Origin: Methylobacterium sp. SyP6R
GTDB lineage: Bacteria; Pseudomonadota; Alphaproteobacteria; Rhizobiales; Beijerinckiaceae
DNA length: 64,000 nucleotides
Direction of reading: 5' to 3'
Assembly (NCBI RefSeq): GCF_019216885.1
Contig: NZ_JAAQRC020000001.1
Location: 2,772,501-2,836,500 of the forward strand
Shown: positions 40,988-56,338 of the stretch, in pieces
Position numbering within the stretch: the stretch's first letter is position 1
Layout: the number at the start of each line of letters is the position of its first letter
Notes under the pieces: generated by a model
Told to the model about the DNA's origin: nothing
Seen by the model: only the letters and a program-made list of their open reading frames with translations
Database searches by the model: none
Translations under genes and position numbers: made by a program

Positions 40988-42162
40988 GGCGAGACCCAGC
41001 GGAAGAGGTGGGCGAGATCCTTGAAGAAGATCCGTGCGTGCGCCGCGGGTTTGGCCCGCACCAGTTCCTTGTTCATGTAGGCGTCCCAGGTGAGCGACTG
41101 CACGTCGGGGTCGCGGCAGATGCTGACGAAGCGCTCGCGCAGTGAATCGTTGCGGTACCAGACGCCCTGCATCAGCCGCAGGATCCAGAACACCCGTCCA
41201 TGCGCCTTGAGGAAGCGGCGGCGCGCCGCGCCCAAGGCGCGGGGGTTGCCGGTCGCCAGGAAGTCGTGGGCCGCCTCGGCCGCGAGCCGCCCGCCGAACA
41301 TGGCGTAGTAGATGCCCTCGCCCGAGGCCGGGGCGACGAGGCCGGCGGCGTCGCCGGTGAGCAGCACGTCGCGGCCGTTGTCGAAGCGCGAGAGGGGTTT
41401 CAGCGGCAGCGGCGCGCCCTCGCGCCGGATCGTCTCGCCGCGGTCGAGCCCGGTCGCGGCGCGAAGCCGCCCCACCGCGCCGCGCAGCGAGAACCCTTTT
41501 CGGGCGCTGCCGGTGCCGATGCTCAGCGTGTCGCCGTGCGGGAAGATCCAGGCGTAGAAGTCCGGCGAGAGCACGCCCTGGTAATAGACGTCGCAGCGCG
41601 TCGCCTCGACTGCATCGGAGGGCGGCGTGCGCACGATCTCGTGGTAGGCGAAGACCTGCCGCATCCGGGCATGCGCCGGGATCTCCTGGCGCCCGACCGC
41701 CGAATTGGCGCCGTCGGCCCCGATGACGAGGCGGGTGCGGATCGTCGCCTCGTCGCCTTTCGCATCCCGGTAATGCAGCGTCACCGGGCCGTCCCCGGCG
41801 CGGCTGAGGCGCAGGTACGTGCCTGTCATCCGCTCGGCACCGGCGAGCGCGGCGCGCACGCGCAGCCACTCGTCGAAGGGCCCGCGATCGACCATGCCGA
41901 CGAAGCCCTCGCCGACCGGCATGTCCACCGCCCGGTCCCGCGGCGAGACCATCCGGGCGGAACGGATCTTGGCCACTAGCAGCTCGTCGGGGATGGCGAA
42001 GTCGCGGATCAGGCGGGGCGGGATCGCGCCGCCGCAGGGCTTGATGCGCCCGGCCCGGTCGAGCAGCACGACCCGGCGCCCGAGTCGCGCCAGATCGGTC
42101 GCCGCCGTCGCCCCGGCCGGTCCCCCTCCCACCACCACCGCGTCGACGATTGGCTCGTCCAT
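40984..42162 (-). CDS. bchP: Geranylgeranyl diphosphate/bacteriochlorophyll reductase
   Basis: A 392-residue flavoprotein that hydrogenates the geranylgeranyl tail to phytyl. The start MDEPIVDAVVVGGGPAGATAATDLARLGRRVVLLD carries the FAD dinucleotide motif. Further signatures are PCGGAIPPRLIRDF, VIGADGANSAVGRQ and LLTGDAAGLVAPASGEGIYYAMFGGRLAA. It lies in the minus-strand run bchG-pucC-bchP-tspO. The open frame continues upstream to 42300 through repeat DNA without family sequence. A 358-bp gap with two repeats separates it from the PucC-family gene. Confidence 0.95.
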   Translation of the reverse strand: MDEPIVDAVVVGGGPAGATAATDLARLGRRVVLLDRAGRIKPCGGAIPPRLIRDFAIPDELLVAKIRSARMVSPRDRAVDMPVGEGFVGMVDRGPFDEWLRVRAALAGAERMTGTYLRLSRAGDGPVTLHYRDAKGDEATIRTRLVIGADGANSAVGRQEIPAHARMRQVFAYHEIVRTPPSDAVEATRCDVYYQGVLSPDFYAWIFPHGDTLSIGTGSARKGFSLRGAVGRLRAATGLDRGETIRREGAPLPLKPLSRFDNGRDVLLTGDAAGLVAPASGEGIYYAMFGGRLAAEAAHDFLATGNPRALGAARRRFLKAHGRVFWILRLMQGVWYRNDSLRERFVSICRDPDVQSLTWDAYMNKELVRAKPAAHARIFFKDLAHLFRWVSP

Positions 42163-42209
42163 GGCCGTGCCTCCGGGTCGTCCGGGCCGGGTTCGGCGAC
42201 CGGATTCCT

Positions 42210-42315
42210 CTAAGCAGACTTCGCCGAAGCGGTGACCGGTTCGGCGCGAAAAATCTGCGACGAAACAAGAACCTGAGCGGGCGAAGCGTTGGTCGGCCAA
42301 CGCAAGTCTGCTTAG
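42210..42315 (-). repeat. 106-bp MITE-like element, copy 2
   Basis: Flanked by perfect 12-bp inverted ends CTAAGCAGACTT / AAGTCTGCTTAG. Reverse complement of the copy at 29295-29400, same length. It lies in the bchP-pucC intergenic gap, 38 bp from palindrome copy C. Confidence 0.75.
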
Positions 42316-42352
42316 GATGCGTTCGCGTCCGTCGTGAGTTCATCCCACCCAC

Positions 42353-42465
42353 GACCTCATCCTGAGGTGTGAGCGAAGCGAGCCTCGAAGGAGGGCTCCA
42401 GAAGTCTCCGAGCCAACTGGAGCCCTCCTTCGAAGCTCCTTTCAGTCGCACCTCAGGATGAGGTC
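42353..42465. repeat. 113-bp long palindromic repeat, copy C
   Basis: Same length and outer arms as copy A (35881-35993), with minor changes in the inner right arm. Sits directly downstream of the PucC-family gene, where it may act as a transcript-stabilising hairpin. Confidence 0.8.
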
Positions 42466-42520
42466 GTGGGTGGGAGATTCGAGCCCATCATGACATCGTG
42501 CTTCCAAGTCATGCCGACCC

Positions 42521-43855
42521 TCACATCGCGTGCCGCACCGACAGGCTCTCGATCGCCCGCCGGCTGACGCTCGGCCGCCCGATCCGCACGGCCAGCCCGG
42601 CCGCGACGAGAAACAGCGCGGCTTCCGTGACGAACACCGCCGCATAGGCCGGCACCACGGTGCCGAAGGCGAGCCGGGCGAGATCGACCCCCGCCGCGCC
42701 GAGGAATCCCCCGAGCCCGAAGGCGATCCCTTGCGCCGCCCCCCACACACCCATCCGGGTACCGTGCCGGCTCTCGCCGTCGGGGGCGTTGCCGGTGCCG
42801 GCGAGCGCCATCATCTGGCCGATCGCCGCGACGGCGAAGATGCCGTTGAACAGGCCGAGCCCGACGACGCACGCCCGCAACGGCGCTCCGGGCCCGGCGA
42901 ACCCGCAGGCCGCGATCGCCGCGAGCGCGGCGGCCGAGCCGAGGCAGCCGGTGACGGTCCAGAGGCGTAAGGAGGCGAAGGCCCCGCGCCCGTTGGCGGT
43001 GATGAGGGCAACGAATACCATGCCGGCGAGCACCCCGCCGTTCTGGAGGCCGGAGAGCTTGGTGGTGGCGCCCGGCGACAGGGCGAAGACGAGGCCGGCG
43101 AAGGGCTCGAGGATCAGTTCCTGCGCGCTGTAGGCCAGCATCGCCAGGAACACGAAGACCGTGAAGCGCCGCGCCTCCGGCTCGGCCCAGACCTCGACGA
43201 GAACCTTCGCGAAGGGCCGCGCCTGCCGGGCCTGAACGGGCGCGGGGGCCCGCGCCGGCTCGACGCCCCAGAGCGCGAGCACCGCGACCAGGAAGGCGAT
43301 CACCGACACCCCGCTCGACACCGCGACGAGGCGGGAAGGCGAGAACGGATCGATAAGGTGCCCGGCGGTCGGCGCGGTGACGACGAAGCCGGCGATCATC
43401 ATGATCCAGACGATCGTCGCGGCCGCGCCCCGGCGGTGGGGTGCCACGCCGGTCGAGAGCAGCACGAGGAGCGAGGTGCCGGCCGCCCCGACCCCGATGC
43501 CGACTCCGAGGAAGGACAGGACGAGGAGCCCGTACCCCGCCGCCGGATGGTTCGCGACGATCGCCGTGCCAAGCGCGGCGCCGGCCCCGCCGAGCGCCAG
43601 CAGCGCCATGCCGCCGACGATCCAGGGCGTGCGGCGTTTGCCCACGTCGGAGCCGTAGCCCCAGCGCGGCCGCAGCACCTGCACGGCGTAGTGCAGTCCC
43701 ACCAGCGCGCCGGGGAGTGCGGCCGGCAGCGCCAGTTCCACCACCATCACGCGGTTGAGCGTCGAGGTGATCAGCACCACGATGGCGCCGAGCGCGGTCT
43801 GAACGAGGCCGAGGCGCAGGATCGTGCCCCAGCCGAAGGAGGCCGGCCCGGTCAT
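42521..43855 (-). CDS. PucC-family bacteriochlorophyll/light-harvesting assembly transporter
   Basis: A 444-residue, twelve-helix protein of the PucC/LhaA (BCD) branch of the major facilitator superfamily. The family hallmark is at the N-terminus (LRLGLVQTALGAIVVLITSTLNRVMVVELALPAALPGALVGLHYAVQVLRPRWGYGSDVGKRRTPWI). MLAYSAQELILEPFAGLVFALSPGATTKLSGLQNGGVLAGM and HGTRMGVWGAAQGIAFGLGGFLGA follow. It is the homologue usually found between bchG and bchP (called orf428 or bch2 in Rhodobacter). It probably delivers bacteriochlorophyll to LH complexes. ATGA overlap with bchG. Confidence 0.92.
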   Translation of the reverse strand: MTGPASFGWGTILRLGLVQTALGAIVVLITSTLNRVMVVELALPAALPGALVGLHYAVQVLRPRWGYGSDVGKRRTPWIVGGMALLALGGAGAALGTAIVANHPAAGYGLLVLSFLGVGIGVGAAGTSLLVLLSTGVAPHRRGAAATIVWIMMIAGFVVTAPTAGHLIDPFSPSRLVAVSSGVSVIAFLVAVLALWGVEPARAPAPVQARQARPFAKVLVEVWAEPEARRFTVFVFLAMLAYSAQELILEPFAGLVFALSPGATTKLSGLQNGGVLAGMVFVALITANGRGAFASLRLWTVTGCLGSAAALAAIAACGFAGPGAPLRACVVGLGLFNGIFAVAAIGQMMALAGTGNAPDGESRHGTRMGVWGAAQGIAFGLGGFLGAAGVDLARLAFGTVVPAYAAVFVTEAALFLVAAGLAVRIGRPSVSRRAIESLSVRHAM

Positions 43856-44766
43856 GCGAGGCCCCCGTGCAGGGCGAGCGCCGCGGTCAGCATGCCGAGC
43901 ACGTAGAGAAGCGTGCCGGTGCCGTTGTACCAGGCCGCTCGACCGTGCGGATCGGCGAGGAAGCGGCGCATCAGCACGCCCTGGCCGGCGAGAAGCGCGG
44001 CGACGAGGGCGGCGTGCCAGGGCGTATTCCAGGCGATGAGCAGGGCAACCACCACCGCTTGCGGCACCGCCATGACCCAGCAGGCGAGACGGGCGGCGGG
44101 GGCTGCGCCGAGCCGGACCGGCAGCGAGCGGATGCCGGTGCGCCGGTCGCCCTCCATCGACTTGAAGTCGTTGAGGGTCATGATGCCGTGGGCGCCCAGG
44201 CTGTAGAGGGCGGCGACCAGGAGGATCCGCCCGTCCGGCAGGGCGCTTCCCATCACGGCGGCGCCCGTGAACCAGGGCAGGCCCTCGTAAGCGAGGCCGC
44301 AGGCAGCGTTGCCCCACCAGCCGTCGCGCTTCAGCCGGACCGGCGGCGCGCTGTAGAGCCAGGCCAGCGCCAGCCCGAAGAAGGCCGCTCCCAGAACCCA
44401 CGGCCCGAGCAGGGAGGCGACCGCGAGCGACAGGAGCGTCCAGGCGATCGCCACGTAGAGGCCCCAGCGGCCCGGGATGCGGCCGGACGGGATCGGCCGC
44501 CGCGGCTCGTTGATGGCGTCGACGTGCCGGTCGAACCAGTCGTTCGCCGCCTGGCTCGTGGCACAGACGAGGGGCCCGGCGAGCAGGATGCCGGCGATCG
44601 CCACGGGCCAGCGCCCTTGGAGCGCGACGCCGGAGGAGATCACCCCGCAGGCGAAGGCCCACATCGGCGCGAACCACGTGATCGGCTTCAGCAGTTCCAG
44701 GAGCGCCCGGGGCGCCGGAACCGCAGGCGGCGTGATCAGGGGCTTGATCAGAGGCTCGGTCGTCAT
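43852..44766 (-). CDS. bchG: Bacteriochlorophyll a synthase
   Basis: A 304-residue UbiA-family prenyltransferase that esterifies bacteriochlorophyllide a with geranylgeranyl diphosphate in the inner membrane. The Asp-rich motif in ATSQAANDWFDRHVDAINEPRRPIPSGRIPG and the second one, GIMTLNDFKSMEGDRRTGIRSLPV, are the diagnostic pair. About eight hydrophobic helices. A PpsR-type palindrome lies 30 bp upstream, and no Shine-Dalgarno sequence precedes the ATG, so the transcript might be leaderless. First gene of the bchG-pucC-bchP-tspO unit. Confidence 0.95.
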   Translation of the reverse strand: MTTEPLIKPLITPPAVPAPRALLELLKPITWFAPMWAFACGVISSGVALQGRWPVAIAGILLAGPLVCATSQAANDWFDRHVDAINEPRRPIPSGRIPGRWGLYVAIAWTLLSLAVASLLGPWVLGAAFFGLALAWLYSAPPVRLKRDGWWGNAACGLAYEGLPWFTGAAVMGSALPDGRILLVAALYSLGAHGIMTLNDFKSMEGDRRTGIRSLPVRLGAAPAARLACWVMAVPQAVVVALLIAWNTPWHAALVAALLAGQGVLMRRFLADPHGRAAWYNGTGTLLYVLGMLTAALALHGGLA

Positions 44767-44795
44767 GCCGCGAGGGTGGGACGGCCCCCGAGAAG

Positions 44796-44813
44796 TGTCA
44801 AGTAAACTTTACA
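44796..44813. promoter_or_regulatory. PpsR/CrtJ-type operator at bchG
   Basis: TGTCAAGTAAACTTTACA fits TGT-N12-ACA exactly. On the bchG strand the right half includes TTGACA, a perfect -35 box, so bound PpsR would block polymerase. Confidence 0.75.
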
Positions 44814-45108
44814 TTCGGGCGGCGGCATCGTGAGCGCAGGGGGAGTGTGCGTCGCCACGCGCGCGGGAGCGGGTGGATCGATGTCGTATAGTCTATCTCA
44901 CCAACGGCCTCGCGCCGAGGTGCCGCGTCATCGAAGATCGCGCAGTCTCGCAGGAGAGTTCCGGCTGAATCGGAGATCTCCGGAGTTCTCTGCCGGGCGA
45001 GCAGGGGCCGTGTCTGGGGACAGGGTCGCGAGCGGAAGGGGTCGACTTTAGAGAATTGATTCCTCAAGTCGGAGTGGATCCGGAGAGCGGGATCGAAGAC
45101 TTGCGCCT
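44814..45108. other. Intergenic region between bchG promoter and ppsR end
   Basis: 295 bp with no gene. ppsR reads into it from the right; no strong terminator or further TGT-N12-ACA site was found. Confidence 0.45.
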
Positions 45109-46578
45109 TCAGTCCGTGCTCTCGTCCGCCTCCTCGGCCCCGTCGAGGTCGCCGAGGCCGTAGCGGCGCATCTTGGCGTAGAAGCCCTGCCGGCTGAGGC
45201 CCAGCATCTCGGCTGCCGAGGCGCGGTTGTCGTTCGTGATGCGCAGGGCCGCCTCGATGCACAGGCGCTCGATCAGGTCGGTGGTCTCGCGCACCAGCGC
45301 CTTCATCGAGACGCGGCCGACGAGCTCGGTCATGTGCTCGACCGAGCGCGGCAGCTCGCGCCCGCCCGGCGCCACCGCGGCGACGCGGCGGGGCAGGGTG
45401 CGCAGGGTGAAGCCGAAGCAGGGCCGGTCGCCCCCCGGCACCGAGACCGCCGCGACCTCGACCTCGTCGACCGCCCCGAACTCGCCCCGCACCACGGTGG
45501 CGAAGTGGCGCACCGAGCCGTGATCGGACAGCGTGGTGAACAGGGCCGCGACCTCGGTCCCCTCGCGGCCGAGCCAGCGCTCGAGCGATTCGCCCTTGGC
45601 CTGGTGCTCGGTGGCGAGCTGCGCGAGGTCGAGGAAGGCGGCATTGGCGCCGATGATGCGCCGGTCGCGGTCGGTGACGACGAAGCCCTCGGGCATCGCC
45701 TCGATCACCTCGATCGCGCCCGAGCGCGACGCCGTCGGGGTGGGAGCGGGGTTGAGGGCGGAGAGGCGCACCAGGATGTTCATCCCGGCCTCCTCGCGAA
45801 ACAGGGTGGCGGAGACCCGCGCCTCGCCGCGCCGTTGCGCGAGGCGGGCGGTGAGGTCCTCCGCCTGGCCGGTGAGGCGCAGGCCCACGAGGAGCGCCTG
45901 GACGGCGCGGGCGCCCTCGGGCTCGAACAGGTCGACGAGGTCGCGCCCGACGATGCGCTTGACCGCCCGGCCGAGCAGCCTCGCGGCGGCCGGGTTGATC
46001 TCGGTGACGCGGCGCGTGGCGGCGTCGACGATCAGGATCGGCTCGCCGGCGAGCTGGAACAGCACCCGGTAGCGCGTCTCGGCGCTGCGCAGGCGGGCGT
46101 AATCACGCTCCAGCGCCTGCTGCGACTCGGCCAGGCGCTGCTGCAGGGCCGAGAGCGCCCGGAGGTCCCGGCCAATCACGATGATGCGGTCGTCGTCGGG
46201 GACGCGAAGCGCCGCGTAGCGGATCGGCACGTCGACGCCGCCTTGCGCGGAGGGGTGGTTGACCTGGCGCCAGCGGGTGACGGTGCCGGGCGCCGCATCC
46301 TCGATCAGGCTCAGGATCTTCGGCCGGCTCTCGACCGTGACGGTGTCGACCCAGCGCCGCCCCAGCCACCGGTCGCCGGCCTCCTCCGACAGCCCGTCGG
46401 CCGCGAAGGCGGCGTCGCGGATGATCCCCTCACCGTCGACGACGAGCGACACGTCGCTGGCGGCAGCAACGAGGCTGCCCGTCATCCGGGGATCGAGGCG
46501 GGAGACGGCGTCTCGCAGCACCGCGAACGATTCCTTCGCAGCAGGGCTCACGGGTCTGTTCAAGGGCCACCAACACAC
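45109..46578 (-). CDS. ppsR: Photosynthesis repressor PpsR/CrtJ
   Basis: Up to 489 residues. The GTG at 46578 is the longest start; a GTG at 46551 (VSPAAKESFAVLRD) is equally likely, and neither has a clear ribosome-binding site. It carries an N-terminal PAS-like domain (about 38-140), a coiled-coil (ALQQRLAESQQALERDYARLRSAETRYRVLFQLAGEP), two PAS domains and a Fis-type HTH (IEAALRITNDNRASAAEMLGLSRQGFYAKMRRYGL). A Cys directly before the HTH (ERLCIEAAL) corresponds to the redox-sensitive Cys of CrtJ. It represses bch, crt and puc genes under oxygen through TGT-N12-ACA. Next to aerR, as in other purple bacteria. Confidence 0.94.
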   Translation of the reverse strand: MCWWPLNRPVSPAAKESFAVLRDAVSRLDPRMTGSLVAAASDVSLVVDGEGIIRDAAFAADGLSEEAGDRWLGRRWVDTVTVESRPKILSLIEDAAPGTVTRWRQVNHPSAQGGVDVPIRYAALRVPDDDRIIVIGRDLRALSALQQRLAESQQALERDYARLRSAETRYRVLFQLAGEPILIVDAATRRVTEINPAAARLLGRAVKRIVGRDLVDLFEPEGARAVQALLVGLRLTGQAEDLTARLAQRRGEARVSATLFREEAGMNILVRLSALNPAPTPTASRSGAIEVIEAMPEGFVVTDRDRRIIGANAAFLDLAQLATEHQAKGESLERWLGREGTEVAALFTTLSDHGSVRHFATVVRGEFGAVDEVEVAAVSVPGGDRPCFGFTLRTLPRRVAAVAPGGRELPRSVEHMTELVGRVSMKALVRETTDLIERLCIEAALRITNDNRASAAEMLGLSRQGFYAKMRRYGLGDLDGAEEADESTD

Positions 46579-46601
46579 GCCGACCGCATCGAACAGGTCT
46601 T

Positions 46602-47588
46602 TCAGCAGGCTCTAATCCGCAGATCAAGCAAGCTTTGCACGATTTCCGGCGCATCGCGCGCATCGTCGACAGCCGCATCGGCGCCGACGAGCCGGATCCG
46701 GTCGGGCCGGCCCTGGAAAGCGGGACCGCCGACCATCACCCGCAAGTCGCGGTTGCGCGAGGCGCGTCGCAGCACCGGGACCACCGCGACCAGCCGGTCG
46801 ACGCAGACGTCGCAGGAGAGCGACAGGCCGACCACGTCGAACCACTCGGCCCGCAGGCGCTCCAGCGCCTCGGCGGGGTGGGGGTCGAAGCTCGTCGTCA
46901 CCTCCCAGCCGGCCTGGGCGAGGAAATGCGCCGTCAGCGTCAGCCCGAAGGTGTGGGTCTCGGCCGGAGCGGGCATCAGCAGGACGCGCCGGCTCGCCGG
47001 ATCGACCGGCTGCGGGTCGAGGCAGAGGGTTTCGAGGTCGTGGACGAGGCGGCGCAGCCGCGCCATCGCGGTCGTCACCTGGACGAAGTCGCAGACGTCC
47101 TCCTCCCACAGCCGGCCGATATGCCGGGCCGTGGGCGCCAGCAGGCCGGTCAGCACCTCCTCGAGGCTCATGCCGTCGCCGATCAGGCCGCGGATCTCGG
47201 CGAGCACGTCGCGGTCCTCGGGCAGCAGCAGCAGGGCGCCGAGGCGCTCGATATCGCCGGTCCCGCTCGTGCGGGTGGCGCGAGGGGGAAGAGCGCGCGG
47301 CTGCCGGTCGCTGCGATGGGCGAGCATCAGCCGCGGGATGATCTCGGATTCGACGACCTGTGCGAGGTCGTCCCGCCAGCGCAGGCGCCTTTGTACTCCC
47401 CCTGAGTTTGTATCGAGGGAAGACCGGTCGTGAAAAGCCCGGTCACGGGCGCTTGATCTGTCGCCGGGCAAGGTACCGGCCTGTGCTTGATCTCCCACCG
47501 GCACCTCCCCGATGCTCCGGAAAATCGAGTTGTCTCGACCTTGTTTCGGGTTTTCTACCTTGGGAGCGCCGTTGTGGAGCGGCGTCAT
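46602..47588 (-). CDS. aerR: Cobalamin-binding photosynthesis regulator AerR/PpaA
   Basis: Up to 328 residues; the first 60 or so are unlike the family and the true start may lie further in, since no good ribosome-binding site is seen. The conserved part has LIGDGMSLEEVLTGLLAPTARHIGRLWEEDVCDFVQVTTAMARL (cap helices) and the SCHIC cobalamin domain LLMPAPAETHTFGLTLTAHFLAQAGWEV, VGLSLSCDVCVDRL and VMVGGPAFQGRPD. THTFG holds the expected cobalt-ligand His. AerR is the light-dependent antirepressor that relieves CrtJ/PpsR. It reads away from bchF across a 180-bp region with a PpsR operator. Confidence 0.9.
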   Translation of the reverse strand: MTPLHNGAPKVENPKQGRDNSIFRSIGEVPVGDQAQAGTLPGDRSSARDRAFHDRSSLDTNSGGVQRRLRWRDDLAQVVESEIIPRLMLAHRSDRQPRALPPRATRTSGTGDIERLGALLLLPEDRDVLAEIRGLIGDGMSLEEVLTGLLAPTARHIGRLWEEDVCDFVQVTTAMARLRRLVHDLETLCLDPQPVDPASRRVLLMPAPAETHTFGLTLTAHFLAQAGWEVTTSFDPHPAEALERLRAEWFDVVGLSLSCDVCVDRLVAVVPVLRRASRNRDLRVMVGGPAFQGRPDRIRLVGADAAVDDARDAPEIVQSLLDLRIRAC

Positions 47589-47672
47589 CCGGATTCATTC
47601 CAGGATACAGCCTCGGCGTTTCCCCGCAAGGCGCTTTCGCGAGAGCCTCGCCGGAAAGTCATCACGATCGAG

Positions 47673-49531
<1,859 letters not shown>

Positions 49532-49535
49532 CGCC

Positions 49536-51045
49536 ATGCAGCTCACGCTCTGGACCTACGAGGGCCCTCCCCATATCGGCGCGATGCGGGTCGCCACCGC
49601 GATGCGCGGCCTGCATTACGTGCTGCACGCGCCGCAGGGCGACACCTACGCCGATCTGCTCTTTACCATGATCGAGCGGCACGGCGCCCGCCCGCCGGTG
49701 ACCTACACGACGTTCCAGGCCCGCGACCTCGGCGCCGACACCGCCGAGATCTTCAAGCAGGCGGTCGCCGCCGCCTATGGCCGCTTCCGGCCCCAGGCGA
49801 TGATCGTCGGCGCCTCCTGCACCGCCGAGTTGTTGCAGGACGATCCGGGCGGGCTGTCGAAGGCGCTCGGCCTGCCGATCCCGGTGATCCCGCTCGAACT
49901 CCCCGCCTACCAGAAGAAGGAGAACTGGGGCGCGTCGGAGACCTTCTATCGGTTGGTCCGCACGCTCGCCCCCGCCGCGCCCGCCCCGGAGCGGCTGAGA
50001 GGCAGCTGCAACATCCTCGGGCCGACCTCGCTGGGATTCCGCCACCGCGACGACCTGCGCGAGGTGCGCGGGCTCCTCGGCGACCTCGGCATCGCCGTCA
50101 ACGTGGTGGCGCCGCTCGGCGCGACGCCGGCCGATCTCGGGCGGCTGGGCCAGGCGGCCTTCAACGTCGTGCTCTATCCGGAAGTGGCCCGCAGTGCCGC
50201 GCAATGGCTCGAAAAGGCCCACGGCCAGCCCTTCGTCGAGATCGCGCCGATCGGCGTGAAGGGCACCACCGCCTTCATCGAGGCGGTGGCTGCGCTCGCC
50301 GGCATCGATCCCGCGCCGGTCCTCGGGGCGCAAGGCTCGCGCCTGCCCTGGTACGCGCGCTCGGTCGACTCGACCTATCTGACCGGCAAGCGGGTCTTCG
50401 TGTTCGGCGATGCCACCCATGCGGTCGCGGCGGCCCGGGTGGCGACGCACGAGATCGGCTTCAACCTCGTCGGGCTCGGCACCTATTCGCGCGAATTCGC
50501 CCGCGAGGTGCGGGCGGAGGCCGCAAGCCACGGCATCGAGGCATTGATCACCGACGATTACCTGGCGGTCGAGGCGGCGATCGCCGCCGCGCAGCCGGAA
50601 CTGGTGCTCGGCACCCAGATGGAGCGCCACGTCGCCAAGAAGCTCGGCATTCCCTGCGCGGTGATCTCGGCGCCGATGCACGTCCAGGACGTGCCGGCCC
50701 GCCACGCGCCGCAGATGGGCTTCGAGGGTGCGAATGTGCTCTTCGACACCTTCGTCCACCCGCTGATGATGGGGTTGGAGGAGCACCTGCTGGCGATGTT
50801 CCGGGACGACCCGGAATTCCACGATCGCGTCGCCCCCTCGCATCTCGGCGGCCGGCCGCGCGAGGAGGCCGAGACGGTCGTCGTTGCGGCCGCCTCCACC
50901 ACCGCGACGCCGGTGGTCTGGTCGATCGAGGCCGAGCGCGAACTGAAGAAGGTCCCGTTCTTCGTCCGGGGCAAGGCCCGGCACAACACCGAACGCTTCG
51001 CCCGCGAGCGGGCGCTCCCGCTCATCACCGTCGAGACCCTGTACG

Positions 51046-51071
<26 letters not shown>
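49536..51071 (+). CDS. bchB: Dark protochlorophyllide reductase subunit B
   Basis: A 511-residue NifK-like subunit. It starts [36 protein letters not shown]; Asp36 is exactly the residue known to replace a Cys as the fourth ligand of the BchN-BchB cluster. [34 protein letters not shown] sequence and the C-terminal domain ([53 protein letters not shown]) complete it. Its last 26 nt overlap the proposed bchH start. Confidence 0.96.
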
Positions 51072-55636
<4,565 letters not shown>

Positions 55637-55637
<1 letters not shown>

Positions 55638-56338
55638 TGACCAGCTCCACCTACGCCACCCGCCGGGCCCAGCTCGAAACCTATTTCGACCGCACCGCCG
55701 TCGAGGCCTGGGCGCGGCTCACCTCGGACGCGCCGGTGAGCCGCATCCGCGCCACCGTGCGGGCCGGCCGCGACGCGATGCGGGCCGAACTCCTGTCCTG
55801 GCTCCCCGCCGACCTCTCCGGCCGGCGCCTGCTCGATGCCGGCTGCGGCACCGGCGCGCTCGCGCTCGAGGCGGCGCGCCGCGGCGCCGATGTCGTGGCG
55901 ATCGACGTGTCGCCGACGCTGGTCGGCCTCGCCCGCGAGCGCACCGCGAGCCTCCGGCTCGAGGGCCGCCTCGATTTCCAGGTCGGCGACATGCTGGGCG
56001 AGGGGCTGGGACGCTTCGACCACGTCGTGGCGATGGATTCGCTGATCCATTACCGCACCCCCGACATCGTCCGCGCCCTCTCGGCGCTCGCCCGCCGCAC
56101 CGATGCGTCGGTCCTGTTCACGGTCGCCCCGCGCACCCCGCTGCTCACCGTGATGCACGCCGCCGGCCGGCTCTTTCCCCGCGGCGACCGGGCGCCGGCG
56201 ATCGAGCCGGTCGGCGAGGGGACCTTGCGCCGTCGCATCGCCGCCGATCCGGGCCTTCAGGCCTTCACGGTCGCCCGCAGCCGGCGGATCAATTCCGGCT
56301 TCTACCTCTCCAACGCCCTCGAACTGGCCCGCCGATGA
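55637..56338 (+). CDS. bchM: Mg-protoporphyrin IX methyltransferase
   Basis: A 233-residue SAM methyltransferase forming the 13-propionate methyl ester. Motif I is LLDAGCGTGALALEAARRGADVVAIDVSPTLV, with FDHVVAMDSLIHY and RRINSGFYLSNALEL at the C-terminus, typical of BchM. The ATG shares its A with the bchL TGA (TGATG); a TTG 3 nt earlier is in frame. The 3' end overlaps lhaA by 4 nt. Works directly after Mg chelatase and before the AcsF cyclase. Confidence 0.95.
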
